NCBI GenBank assembly: GCA_052388455.1
Contig: JBQTIA010000011.1
Location: 20,232 to 84,231 of the forward strand
DNA: 64,000 bases
DNA from: CAZSNH01 sp052388455
GTDB taxonomy: Bacteria > Pseudomonadota > Alphaproteobacteria > Rhizobiales > Hyphomicrobiaceae
Direction: 5' to 3'
Below the pieces are notes generated by a model, which had not been told where the DNA came from, did no database searches, and saw only the letters and a list, made by a program, of their open reading frames with translations. This document shows positions 44,180-52,971 of the stretch, in pieces. A program made the position numbers and the translations under genes. Each line of letters opens with the position of its first letter. Within the stretch, counting starts at the first letter, position 1.

Positions 44180-45226
44180 TCACGTGCCGAGCAGCGCGAT
44201 GAGTTGTTCTTTCGACAGCCACTGGTCATTAAGATCGGAGCGATATTGAAAATCCTCTCCGACCGGACGGCCACTTACGCCTGCGAAGGTCGGCAGCGGC
44301 GATTTTTGCTTCAGGATGCCAGTCGGCCTGATTGTAAAGAACGTGTCGAACTCGATGGTATTGAGGGCATCGTCGACCGTGACCATGACCTCGTGCAGCT
44401 TTTCACCAGGCCTGATCCCGACGATTTTTGTCGGGTAACCAGGAGCAATAGCATCCACGAGATCGACAAGTTTCATCGACGGAATTTTAGGAACGAAAAT
44501 CTCTCCGCCTTTCATGCCGTGCATGCAGCGCAGCACAAAGTGAACTCCCTGTTCCAACGTGATCCAAAACCGCGTCATGCGCGGATGCGTGATAGGCAGC
44601 GCGTCTACCTTGTCGGCGACGAGCTTGCGAAACAGCGGCACAACGCTGCCACGGCTGCCGAGGACGTTGCCGTAACGAACCACGCCGAAGTCCGTGCCCT
44701 GGCCGCCGGAGAGATTATTTGCCGCAACGAACAGCTTGTCAGAGCAGAGCTTGGTTGCGCCGTACAAATTAATGGGATTCGACGCCTTGTCCGTCGAAAG
44801 AGCCATGATCTTCGACACTTTGTTGTCAATGGCGGCGTTGATGACGTTCTCAGCGCCGATAATGTTCGTATTGATGGCCTCGATTGGATTGTATTCGGCG
44901 ACCGGCACATGTTTCAGAGCTGCAGCATGCACGATAGTATCAACACCGACAGTCGCACGCTTCAGGCGGGCGAAATCCCGCACGTCGCCGATGAAATAGC
45001 GCAGCGACTTATGCACTTCGGGCGGGAATGCTTGAGCCATCGAATACTGCTTCTGCTCGTCGCGGCTGTAGATGATGAGCCGCGACGGCTTCCCGTGGCG
45101 CAAAATTTGACTGACGAGAGCCTGTCCAAACGAGCCCGTACCGCCTGTCACTAGAATGCTTGCGCCGTCGAGCCTTTTGAACGGCTCGACCATGAACTCC
45201 GGAAGCGCAGATTGCGTGGCCGTCAT
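44180..45226 (-). CDS. pseB: UDP-N-acetylglucosamine 4,6-dehydratase (inverting), PseB-like
   Basis: An extended SDR of 348 residues highly similar in pattern to Helicobacter FlaA1/PseB: ILVTGGTGSFGQALV, IIYSRDEQKQ, HAAALKHVPVAEYNPIEAI, then the catalytic Asp146-Lys147 (LSTDKA) and Tyr155/Lys159 (YGATK), LCSDKLFVAANN, and RYGNVLGSRGSVVP. It dehydrates and C5-inverts UDP-GlcNAc, the first step towards pseudaminic acid. PseC and PseG homologues are not evident in the window. ATG 45226. An upstream gap of 55 bases separates it from the ABC transporter gene. Confidence 0.93.
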   Translation of the reverse strand: MTATQSALPEFMVEPFKRLDGASILVTGGTGSFGQALVSQILRHGKPSRLIIYSRDEQKQYSMAQAFPPEVHKSLRYFIGDVRDFARLKRATVGVDTIVHAAALKHVPVAEYNPIEAINTNIIGAENVINAAIDNKVSKIMALSTDKASNPINLYGATKLCSDKLFVAANNLSGGQGTDFGVVRYGNVLGSRGSVVPLFRKLVADKVDALPITHPRMTRFWITLEQGVHFVLRCMHGMKGGEIFVPKIPSMKLVDLVDAIAPGYPTKIVGIRPGEKLHEVMVTVDDALNTIEFDTFFTIRPTGILKQKSPLPTFAGVSGRPVGEDFQYRSDLNDQWLSKEQLIALLGT

Positions 45227-45281
45227 ATTAGAGTTGCCCTTGTTGGGCGGTGAGATACCGGCCCGCTGCTGCCAAATTTCA

Positions 45282-47111
45282 TCAAGCTACCGCCTCGCGC
45301 CCGGCTTCGTCGCGCTCGATGGCACGCGAGTACCAAGGAGACGTACTCATGAGTTCGTGATGCCGTCCCGACGCCTCGATGGAGCCGTCGACGACAACCA
45401 CGATCTTGTCGGCATTTCGGATCGCGGAGAGCTGATGTCCTATCATGATGATCGTCGTCTCGAGTTCCGCATTGATCTGTTCGACGGCTCTATGAAACAA
45501 ATGCGTCGATTCCGCATCAAGATTCGAGGTCGGTTCATCGAGGATCAAAATGGGGGCGCGACGCACGATCGCACGCGCAAGATCCAGACGCTGTCGCTGA
45601 CCGCCGGAAAGCCGCCCGCCGTTCTCGCCGATGCGGGTCGAAAGCCCATCGGGAAGGGCTAAGATGAAATCCTGAGCCTGAGCCAGGCGTGAAGCAGCAA
45701 GAACCTCCTCCTCCGTCGCGCCGGGCTTGCCGTAGCGAATATGTTCTCTGATAGTCACATCGAAGAGTTGCGGAGTTTGGGGAGCAAAGGAAATCGCACG
45801 TCGCAGCGAACTCAGCGAGATGGTCTGCTGGGGAACCCCGTCGAACAGGACCTCTCCCTGCTTCGGAACCAAGAGACGTGGAATAAGGTCCACGAGCGTC
45901 GATTTGCCGGCGCCGGACGGACCGACGATCGCTGTAATCGCGCGAGCGGGAATGATCAGGTCGACGTCCGACAGCGCAGGGGCCTCCTGCGATCCCGGAT
46001 ACCGATAGCTTACTCCACAGAAGGCAATCGCCACGCTTAACTTGGTTAGGTTGCCTTCACCTGTATCAACCTCTTCGGCTGCCTCGAGCTTCGACAGCCG
46101 CTTGATCAAGGACTCGGAAGACGCCAGCGTCGCCATGTAGGACTGCTGATTGAGCATGAATTCCTTGGCGATGGGAACGAGCCTCAACAGGACGAAGAAG
46201 AACAGCACCAATGATTCGAATCCCACCAGCTTCTGGTCGACCGCGAAGTACAAAAGGGCAAAGCCGAACATCAGTGCAATCGGCTCGAGGAGCACGCTGA
46301 ACAGCGCCAGCAATTTCTGCATGGAAAGAATATTGCGTCGCTGTTGATCGAGAAATCCTGAAAAGGTGCTCTGCTCCGGCACTTCCATCCCGCACAAGCG
46401 AATGAGCCTGACCGACCGCAGCCGCTCCATCAAAAACGTCGTCACATGCTGGTTGGCGCGCGTCACGCCCTGACCGATTGCCCGAATTTCTCGCGTCACC
46501 CAGATCAGCCCGAAACCGACGATCGCCGTGATTCCAGCAGCGGCGACACTGAGGACTGGTGACAACACGAGGACGATCACCATGTAACCTGCGAGAATGA
46601 TCGCGCAGCCGATCGTCCGAGAGGCTGTTGCCAGATTGGCGGTGGCATTCTGAAGTTCAATGGTCAGATCGTTGACGGCTTCGCCAGTGCTTTCCTCGCT
46701 CCGCACCTCCTGCCGCGCGACGAGGAATGCATCGAACCCTCGACGCCGCAGATTGAGCGTCAGTTCGCCTTGCACGGTTGCAGAATAAACCAGCTGGAAA
46801 TACATGAAAATCTGGCGGCCTACGATCGCGGAGAACGCCAGGGCCAAAACCGTTCCGAGATTGACTGGGATACCCAGAGCTGCAGCCCAGTTATAGAGCG
46901 CGCTCCATGACGATGAAGAATTGGCAAGATTGCCCGGTGCCCCGCCAGACTTCATGAACTCCAGCACGGGAATAATGCTCGCGACCCCAAGTGTTTCGAA
47001 TGCCATGCCTCCAATTTGCATGGCAATAATAACCGCGATCCAACGCCGACGGTAGCCGAGTGCATCGGCATTGGCGACAAAACCCGGCAGGAGTGAGAAG
47101 GGATGCGACAT
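45282..47111 (-). CDS. ABC transporter, fused permease/ATPase (PglK/MsbA-like)
   Basis: A 609-residue half-transporter. About six membrane helices over residues 20-320, then a nucleotide-binding domain with Walker A GPSGAGKSTLV (about 393), signature LSGGQRQR, and Walker B ILILDEP. It belongs to the PglK-like lipid-oligosaccharide flippases by position in a glycan locus and by domain layout, which would turn a lipid-linked glycan to the periplasm. No other flippase or polymerase is seen nearby. ATG 47111 abuts the cytidylyltransferase gene. Confidence 0.9.
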   Translation of the reverse strand: MSHPFSLLPGFVANADALGYRRRWIAVIIAMQIGGMAFETLGVASIIPVLEFMKSGGAPGNLANSSSSWSALYNWAAALGIPVNLGTVLALAFSAIVGRQIFMYFQLVYSATVQGELTLNLRRRGFDAFLVARQEVRSEESTGEAVNDLTIELQNATANLATASRTIGCAIILAGYMVIVLVLSPVLSVAAAGITAIVGFGLIWVTREIRAIGQGVTRANQHVTTFLMERLRSVRLIRLCGMEVPEQSTFSGFLDQQRRNILSMQKLLALFSVLLEPIALMFGFALLYFAVDQKLVGFESLVLFFFVLLRLVPIAKEFMLNQQSYMATLASSESLIKRLSKLEAAEEVDTGEGNLTKLSVAIAFCGVSYRYPGSQEAPALSDVDLIIPARAITAIVGPSGAGKSTLVDLIPRLLVPKQGEVLFDGVPQQTISLSSLRRAISFAPQTPQLFDVTIREHIRYGKPGATEEEVLAASRLAQAQDFILALPDGLSTRIGENGGRLSGGQRQRLDLARAIVRRAPILILDEPTSNLDAESTHLFHRAVEQINAELETTIIMIGHQLSAIRNADKIVVVVDGSIEASGRHHELMSTSPWYSRAIERDEAGREAVA

Positions 47112-47816
47112 TCAGTGTGCAGGAAGCCGATCCGCGAAATACAGTGCCATCTGTAGATCCTCTTCGGTATCCACATCGATCGCTTCGCGCGCCGTCACTT
47201 CTATAGCGCTGATCGGCTCTGCATATAAGCATCGCGAAGCAAGAAAAACCGGGGTTCTCGCAACGTAGATCGAACCGCAGGGAACCAGCACAGACCGTGC
47301 TCCGTCACCGAGCCTGCACAAGTGGCCGCCGCCAGCAGCAGCGAAGACGAAACGCTCAGAGACATGCAGCGGCTTCATGGCGATGACGGAATTGATTTCG
47401 CGCTGAAGGTCGAGGCGAGCAACGGCATCGCGAAGTAGTCCCCTGCGACGAAAGGGCGACGTCGGTTGTGCCACGGCAACATACTCAGCATCCAGCCGGC
47501 CCGGCTTGCGCAACTTTTCGATGACGTCGATCACTACGGATGCAGTGTCGGTAGCATCCTGTGCCAGTTCCGCCGGCCGCATGAAGGGGACCGATAAGCC
47601 ACAGCGTCTGCCCTCCTCGGCAATCGCTTCGTCATCGGTCGAGAGTATCGCGTCCTCCAGGTAGCCTTCGTCGGTAAGAAATGCAGCCGTGTGGGCAAGC
47701 AGAGTCGTCCGCCCGAGTTTACGCAGGTTCTTACCCGGCAATCTCTTGGAGCCGCCGCGTGCAGGAACAATGACCAGAACACGACTTGTCACCGGGCCCA
47801 GCCCGGGTTCGGACAC
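47112..47816 (-). CDS. CMP-nonulosonate synthetase (NeuA/LegF-like)
   Basis: An acylneuraminate cytidylyltransferase of 234 residues, coupling CTP to a nine-carbon sugar acid. The CTP-binding start IVPARGGSKRLPGKNLRKLG is intact, followed by AQPTSPFRR and the C-terminal EAIDVDTEEDLQMAL. Together with the Leg genes at 54-58 kb it is the probable LegF (CMP-legionaminate synthetase), but pseudaminate or another acid is not excluded. Start is GTG 47816, close to the upstream stop. Confidence 0.88.
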   Translation of the reverse strand: MSEPGLGPVTSRVLVIVPARGGSKRLPGKNLRKLGRTTLLAHTAAFLTDEGYLEDAILSTDDEAIAEEGRRCGLSVPFMRPAELAQDATDTASVVIDVIEKLRKPGRLDAEYVAVAQPTSPFRRRGLLRDAVARLDLQREINSVIAMKPLHVSERFVFAAAGGGHLCRLGDGARSVLVPCGSIYVARTPVFLASRCLYAEPISAIEVTAREAIDVDTEEDLQMALYFADRLPAH

Positions 47817-47856
47817 GCAGCTGCGATCGGCGACGCCATTTCCGCTTCAGTCCGAG

Positions 47857-49119
47857 TCATTTAACGGTATGCCTCAGATGCCAGCCGTTCGGCGTCTTGC
47901 ACCAGAGATGCGGCGACCGGAACTTATCTGCGATCTCGATGAACTCTGCGCGATCCATATCCAGATATTCCAGGAACTCGGCGAAATATTTTTCCGGAAA
48001 CTCCTGATCAAACTTTCCGACAAGTGCCACACCCTCTTCGCGCGTGATGTGGGCGTTGCGAATCTCCTGCGCTGCATCATAAGTCGCGCGGCCGATGCCG
48101 AACTTCACCAGCGTCGTCCAGTAGTGATACGGATCGGTCTTGTCGTCGATCGAATTGTATTTTGAGTACGTTCCCTCGGTGCGGTCCTCATTGGCGATGA
48201 AACCGATATGCTCGACCGAATAGTAGTAGTTCTCCTGAGGAACCCATTTTAAGTAATAGCCGAGATAGTGGACCTCGATGTCCGACTTCAAGAGTTCCGA
48301 GGCGTCGGCCGGCATATAGGCATCGAGTGCCTTGAGATCGATGCCATGGCCCGGCAAGTCTTCCATGGCCACTCCGCCGAAATATAGCTGATCACCGCTC
48401 TGCGTCTGATTGGCGAAGTATGCCAGATCCCGCTTCGCCGACTCGTTCTCCTTCGTTGCATTGCCGTACTCAGCCTCGTTCTCGCCGTAGAAAACGAGAG
48501 GAATGTTCATGCGCAGTGCCATTTTTGGCGCATAGTTTTTCTGACCGAATATGAAAGGTTGGAACGGGTGCAGGAGGTTGCGGTACGCGAGCTGTGTCAG
48601 CTTGCGGTGAACAATGCCGTTAGGCGTGAATAGATAGTTGTCGAACCCGCCCCGATGAAGCCATGCCTGAAAATTATGCCAGCCGGGATCCGTATAGAGG
48701 TGGGGCGCCCATGTGACGGTCAGCGGGTGCATCCCGTATTTGGTCTTGAGAATGTGGGCGGCGAAGACGGAGTCTTTTCCACCCGATCCCGGGACGAGGC
48801 AATCGTAGGCTCCTGATCGCGAGCGGAAGCGGTCGCACAACTCGACAAGCCTTCGTTCGCGCTCGACCCAGTCGACTTCCCGCCGTTTGCGTTCGGCGAA
48901 GCGGCAGGCATCGCACACGCCTTCATCGTCGAAGTGGATTGTCTGCTTTTTACTGTCCTTGGTGTGCTTGAACTCGACTGCCGACGACGGTCGCTGATTC
49001 GAGATCACGCACTTCTTGCAGAAGCTGACCTCCGCCGGCAGCCCATACCTCACCTCCAACAACCCATCTGATGGGTCATCGACGAATATCGTGCCATCCA
49101 CCTCTCGTGTCTTGACCAT
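47857..49119 (-). CDS. N-acetyl sugar amidotransferase (WbpG/PseA-like)
   Basis: A 420-residue member of the N-acetyl sugar amidotransferase family. Zinc-ribbon cysteines are at Cys34/Cys37 and Cys69/Cys72, and the ATP pyrophosphatase loop PGSGGKDSVFAA is at about 110. It converts an acetamido into an acetamidino group, as WbpG with HisH2/HisF2 does in Pseudomonas O5 and PseA in Campylobacter pseudaminic acid. HisH and HisF homologues follow upstream on the same strand, as ammonia suppliers. ATG 49119 fits the domain. Here the substrate is probably the legionaminic-type acid. Confidence 0.92.
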   Translation of the reverse strand: MVKTREVDGTIFVDDPSDGLLEVRYGLPAEVSFCKKCVISNQRPSSAVEFKHTKDSKKQTIHFDDEGVCDACRFAERKRREVDWVERERRLVELCDRFRSRSGAYDCLVPGSGGKDSVFAAHILKTKYGMHPLTVTWAPHLYTDPGWHNFQAWLHRGGFDNYLFTPNGIVHRKLTQLAYRNLLHPFQPFIFGQKNYAPKMALRMNIPLVFYGENEAEYGNATKENESAKRDLAYFANQTQSGDQLYFGGVAMEDLPGHGIDLKALDAYMPADASELLKSDIEVHYLGYYLKWVPQENYYYSVEHIGFIANEDRTEGTYSKYNSIDDKTDPYHYWTTLVKFGIGRATYDAAQEIRNAHITREEGVALVGKFDQEFPEKYFAEFLEYLDMDRAEFIEIADKFRSPHLWCKTPNGWHLRHTVK

Positions 49120-49129
49120 TAAAGGGTTC

Positions 49130-49777
49130 CTATTTCGCTTCGGCTTCCGTGCCGTTCCAGTTCGTGAACCGCGCCAGAATGGCGAGCCCCGCGGGTCCGC
49201 TCTTTTCGGGATGAAACTGAACCCCGACCACGTTGCGCCTGCGAATAGCGACAGGCGCCTTCGAGCCGTTGACCTCGAGATGTGCCACCGCGTCGCTGGA
49301 TACATCCACATATGGTGCAAAAGAATGCACGAAATACATCATCTCCGACTTGCCCTCGGGACTGATAACCGGGTCGGGTCGCGCCATTTCCAGCCGCCGC
49401 CAGCCGACGTTGGGCAGCCGAATGGTCCGCGCGTCGCCGGAGCACGGGTCGTTCAGCTTCCTTACACGCCCAGGAATGAGAGCCAGACCGGCATGGTGGC
49501 CAAACTCCTCGCCCGCATCGAGTAGCAATTGACAGCCGACACAGATGCCGAGAATAGGTACACCGCGTGCTGCCGAGGCGATCAACGGCTGCCACAGCCC
49601 CCGCTCATTTAATCCGGCCGCAGCATCTCCGAACGCCCCGACGCCGGGCAGAATGATCTTAGCTGCCGAAGCGGCCGCCTCCGGTGTGCTCGCGGTTTCG
49701 TATGGCGCTCCAACGTGGCGCAGAGCCTGCCCCAAGCTGAACAGATTGCCGCGACCATAGTCGATAACAGTTATCAC
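49130..49777 (-). CDS. hisH2: HisH-like glutaminase subunit, dedicated to glycan amidation
   Basis: A class I glutamine amidotransferase of 215 residues. Nucleophile Cys79 in LGICVGCQLLLD and the His/Glu of VQFHPEKSG complete the triad, so it should release ammonia from glutamine. Gene order with HisF-like and WbpG-like genes means the ammonia is passed on for acetamidino sugar formation, rather than for histidine. Start GTG 49777 overlaps the HisF stop (GTGA), a coupled arrangement. Confidence 0.9.
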   Translation of the reverse strand: MITVIDYGRGNLFSLGQALRHVGAPYETASTPEAAASAAKIILPGVGAFGDAAAGLNERGLWQPLIASAARGVPILGICVGCQLLLDAGEEFGHHAGLALIPGRVRKLNDPCSGDARTIRLPNVGWRRLEMARPDPVISPEGKSEMMYFVHSFAPYVDVSSDAVAHLEVNGSKAPVAIRRRNVVGVQFHPEKSGPAGLAILARFTNWNGTEAEAK

Positions 49778-50547
49778 AGTCGGACTGCCACGCCGCGAGA
49801 TGCTAGGTCTGTCTTGAGGGTCCTGATCGGGCAGGTGCCGAAATGAAACAGGCTGGCACATGCAACAGCGTCGACGCCGTCTTCGAATGCCTCCGCGACG
49901 TGCGTCGCGGTTCCGGCGCCACCACTTGCAATTATCGGAATGTCGACGCTTTTTCGAACGGCACGCAATAGCTCCCGATCGAAGCCCTTGCGCGTTCCCT
50001 CCATATCGACCGAGGTGATCAGGATTTCACCGGCACCGAGTTGCGCGGCGCGCCCCGCCCAGTCAAGTACGTCGACTCCTGTCTTCTGCCGGCCGTTGTC
50101 GACCAACACTTCCCACCTTCCGGGACCGCGGGATTTGGCCTCAATGGAAACGACGATGCACTGACTTCCGAGTGCCTGAGCAGCCTCCCGAATGAAATCC
50201 GGCCGCTGTGTCGCCGCCGTGTTGATCGCAACCTTATCGGCGCCCGAACGCAGTGCCGCAACGATGTCTTCCACCCTGCGCAGGCCCCCGCCGGCGGTGA
50301 GTGGAACAAACGTCTCGCAAGCCGCCTGCTCGATGACGGGAAGAATGTTGTTGCGGTTGTAGAGCGAGGCAACCACATCCATGAAAATGATCTCGTCTGC
50401 GCCTTCGTCATAATACCTGCGCGCCAGCGGTCCTGGTTGGCCGACGACGCGAAGACCTTCGAGATGGATACCCTTGATGACATTTGGACCTTTTACATCC
50501 AGCCGCGCAATGACTCGGACCGGAATGCCACCTGCGGCGCTACTCAT
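49774..50547 (-). CDS. hisF2: HisF-like cyclase homologue, probably diverged
   Basis: A 257-residue TIM barrel of the HisF family. The first catalytic Asp is present (Asp17 in IARLDVKG), but the canonical CLDVKDG is altered, and the second is replaced: HisF has AIDAK, here SIEAKS (Glu136). SVDMEGT similarly changes a conserved Asp. These substitutions suggest that imidazole-ring closure is lost and the barrel serves as an ammonia channel and scaffold for HisH and the amidotransferase. ATG 50547, with an 8-base overlap with the sulfotransferase gene. Confidence 0.88.
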   Translation of the reverse strand: MSSAAGGIPVRVIARLDVKGPNVIKGIHLEGLRVVGQPGPLARRYYDEGADEIIFMDVVASLYNRNNILPVIEQAACETFVPLTAGGGLRRVEDIVAALRSGADKVAINTAATQRPDFIREAAQALGSQCIVVSIEAKSRGPGRWEVLVDNGRQKTGVDVLDWAGRAAQLGAGEILITSVDMEGTRKGFDRELLRAVRKSVDIPIIASGGAGTATHVAEAFEDGVDAVACASLFHFGTCPIRTLKTDLASRGVAVRL

Positions 50548-51454
50548 AATCGAACACAGCCCGAAGCGCCGAGAGGTGTTTGCGCACCAGCGCTTGCTCT
50601 TCGTTCGTCAATGCCTGAATGGGCCGTAATTTAGCCTTGCGCTCGATGCCGTCCGTCGCTTCGAAACTCGAAATACCGGGCCAGTGCTCTCCGCGCATGG
50701 TCGGCTGAATCAGACTCGGCACGAATGGAATTTCTAGCCAATCTGCGAGAGAGCGCATGACCGGCTCAGGATCATCGACCAGTGTCTCGTAGCGCACGGC
50801 ACGAAACCGCGTCGGATCGGCGGCCGAGATCCGATCGTGAAGCTGCTGAAACGAGCGAATGCTCTGCGCTATGAGTGGCCACGTCAAAAGCTTGGCCGAC
50901 CGCATTTCCCGCGAGCGCTTCAAACTGTCGATCGAATAGAGCGGGTCGCGCACAATCACGATGGCCCTCGCCTCGGGAATTGTCGCCAGGGCCGAGACGA
51001 TGGACTTTCCGAAATCCGGGGACTTCATGCAGGCGAACCTGACCGCTGGCCGATGCATGCCGGCGATCAGTGCAGAAGCCAGCCAGTGCCACAATCCCGC
51101 CGGCGATCGGCCTCGAGGCTTTGCCAGAGCCGCCCGAAAAGCTTCCTCGTCCCAATCTGCGGCAATCGTCACTTCCGAGACCGAACCTCGAGCCTTGGAT
51201 TGCTCGTAGGGCAAGTGCACCGGCGGCATCACCTGCTTGTCACGTATGCCAGCAACAATCTGATCGATGTCTGCTGGAACGGCGTCGAGCAATATCTCGA
51301 CACCCTCGCCGCCGAGGTCGGTCAAATACTCGAACAAGAACCCTTCATCGACCAGCCACGCCACATCGGGATGCTGATCGAAGAGGTTGTACAGCAGGCT
51401 CGTTCCGGAACGCGGGGCGCCGCTGATGACGAGGGGATGGCAATTTGGAATCAT
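50540..51454 (-). CDS. Sulfotransferase family protein
   Basis: A 304-residue protein with the PAPS-binding elements of sulfotransferases: the 5'-phosphosulfate loop SGAPRSGTSLLYNLFDQH near residue 12 and the 3'-phosphate region IVIVRDPLYSIDSLKRS near 168. It may add sulfate to the glycan, although similar folds bind other ligands. ATG 51454 (the second Met codon) is preferred over the TTG three bases before. Upstream gene ends only five bases away. Confidence 0.83.
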   Translation of the reverse strand: MIPNCHPLVISGAPRSGTSLLYNLFDQHPDVAWLVDEGFLFEYLTDLGGEGVEILLDAVPADIDQIVAGIRDKQVMPPVHLPYEQSKARGSVSEVTIAADWDEEAFRAALAKPRGRSPAGLWHWLASALIAGMHRPAVRFACMKSPDFGKSIVSALATIPEARAIVIVRDPLYSIDSLKRSREMRSAKLLTWPLIAQSIRSFQQLHDRISAADPTRFRAVRYETLVDDPEPVMRSLADWLEIPFVPSLIQPTMRGEHWPGISSFEATDGIERKAKLRPIQALTNEEQALVRKHLSALRAVFDYE

Positions 51455-51459
51455 CAATT

Positions 51460-52971
51460 CTAGGTCCGCAATCCGCCGGCGCTCACCTGCCGCGAGTCAT
51501 GCCGGCCAGAATTGCAGTGAGACAAGCCCTCGAACAGCGCTTGCCAAGCAGCGTCGATAGCCTGATCACTGATTTTCGTCGGATCGCTCGGCAGGAAATC
51601 AAGAAGATCGAAACTACACTCGACGATGGCCTCGAGGAGACGTCGGCCATCCACCTGCCGTTTTCCGGCCTCGTGATCGGAATCCAAGGCCATGGCAAGA
51701 GCAGGACGAAGCTCTTCCGACTGCTTGACGACCGTCACGTGCGGTACGAAGTCGAAAATATTGTGCCGGCCCAGTAGAATGACGGGCTTGCCCATGGCCG
51801 CCGCTTCGTAGCCCCCCGTTCCGGTAATCGTAATCACCGCACGCGAAGCCTTGGCTACCTCCAGACCGAGTTCTGACATGTCCAGTAGAACGACATTCTT
51901 GAATTCCCGAATCTGACCGTAGAAGTCGGCAGGGCGGCGTCCGACGGCAGCATAGTGCTCCTTTACGACGAGCAAGACTCCGGCCGGCAAGTCGCGAGCC
52001 ACCGACGCTATCGCTTCCAGCTGGAAGAAGTACTCCGGCGATAGCCCTTGCAGGGCAACCTCAGGCTCGGTGGCGAGCGGAAAATACACGAAAGGCACGT
52101 CGACGAGTTCTTTCAATTTCGGCGTTCCGGCAGCGGTCAACGCCCGGATGTCTCGCGTCTTGTCCCACATAAATCGTGCGAGCTCCGTGACGTAATAGCC
52201 TTTGGCCTTGTCGTAGCCACGCAGGCGCCAATACGCGTGCCGCGCAATGAGTGATGCGATGCCTTTCACCGTCGGCAGCAGCGCCGACTGTTTGCGGAAT
52301 TTTTCGCGGAAACTCAGGTGAGCCTCGTAGGGAGACGAAAGACTATTTGTTCTCGTCCCCTTCGTTGCGACGTAGGCCGCCTCGAGGCTCGGAAAGGAGA
52401 AATACTCGTCGACTGACCAGTAATAGAGATTGCGATAGCGTGCGCCGGCCAGAGTGCGCACTTCGATGCCCATCGGACGGGCGATGACGTTCAGAAGCTT
52501 CTCGGGGCAGAGGAGAAGTTCCGGCTTTTTTTCTGCGATTTCCCGCTGCCAGAAGTCGATCGCTGCGTTGTAGCCCGCGAGCATCTGCAAGTAGCTGGTC
52601 TCTTCCGACATGCGCGAACGCGGATGGCGGTATCCTCCGAGCGCGAACCCGCGGCCGAGGTGCCGGTCAGTCAACGCGATCTCGTTATAGGTGCAGCCAA
52701 GCCGCTCCTCGTTGGCCCGTGCGCGGGCGATCACGCCCGCTGCATCGGTCACAGGCTGCCGGCAGGTCCGATGGGGCTCGGCCGTCACCACGATTGTCGA
52801 GACGGTGCCGTCCTCGAGGAGATAGCGATAGAAATCGGCCTGCTGCTCAGTACCGACGTAGAGATGCACAACGGCGCCGTAGTGCTGCTTCAGACGAGCC
52901 AGCATGGCGATATAGACCGCCCGGTATTCAGAGTGGGCCTGCAGAAAAACGGCGGCGCCGGGACTGATCAT
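51460..52971 (-). CDS. Capsule polysaccharide biosynthesis-like protein
   Basis: A 503-residue protein that has features of the KpsS/LipB-type capsule family in its second half: VYFPLATEPEVALQG near 293, VVKEHYAA near 339, and AVITITGTGGYEAAAMGKPVILLG near 393. These are the nucleotide-sugar-binding elements of a GT-B fold. The first half is unrecognised. It might transfer a sugar to a lipid or attach a nonulosonate; KpsS members transfer Kdo. ATG 52971 forms TGATG with the NeuC-gene stop; a TTG in the codon before it is the alternative. Confidence 0.75.
   Translation of the reverse strand: MISPGAAVFLQAHSEYRAVYIAMLARLKQHYGAVVHLYVGTEQQADFYRYLLEDGTVSTIVVTAEPHRTCRQPVTDAAGVIARARANEERLGCTYNEIALTDRHLGRGFALGGYRHPRSRMSEETSYLQMLAGYNAAIDFWQREIAEKKPELLLCPEKLLNVIARPMGIEVRTLAGARYRNLYYWSVDEYFSFPSLEAAYVATKGTRTNSLSSPYEAHLSFREKFRKQSALLPTVKGIASLIARHAYWRLRGYDKAKGYYVTELARFMWDKTRDIRALTAAGTPKLKELVDVPFVYFPLATEPEVALQGLSPEYFFQLEAIASVARDLPAGVLLVVKEHYAAVGRRPADFYGQIREFKNVVLLDMSELGLEVAKASRAVITITGTGGYEAAAMGKPVILLGRHNIFDFVPHVTVVKQSEELRPALAMALDSDHEAGKRQVDGRRLLEAIVECSFDLLDFLPSDPTKISDQAIDAAWQALFEGLSHCNSGRHDSRQVSAGGLRT

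Noticed and set aside
49130..50547. Histidine biosynthesis genes hisH/hisF
   Set aside because: No other his gene is near, a WbpG/PseA-like amidotransferase is coupled to them, and HisF has lost conserved catalytic residues.
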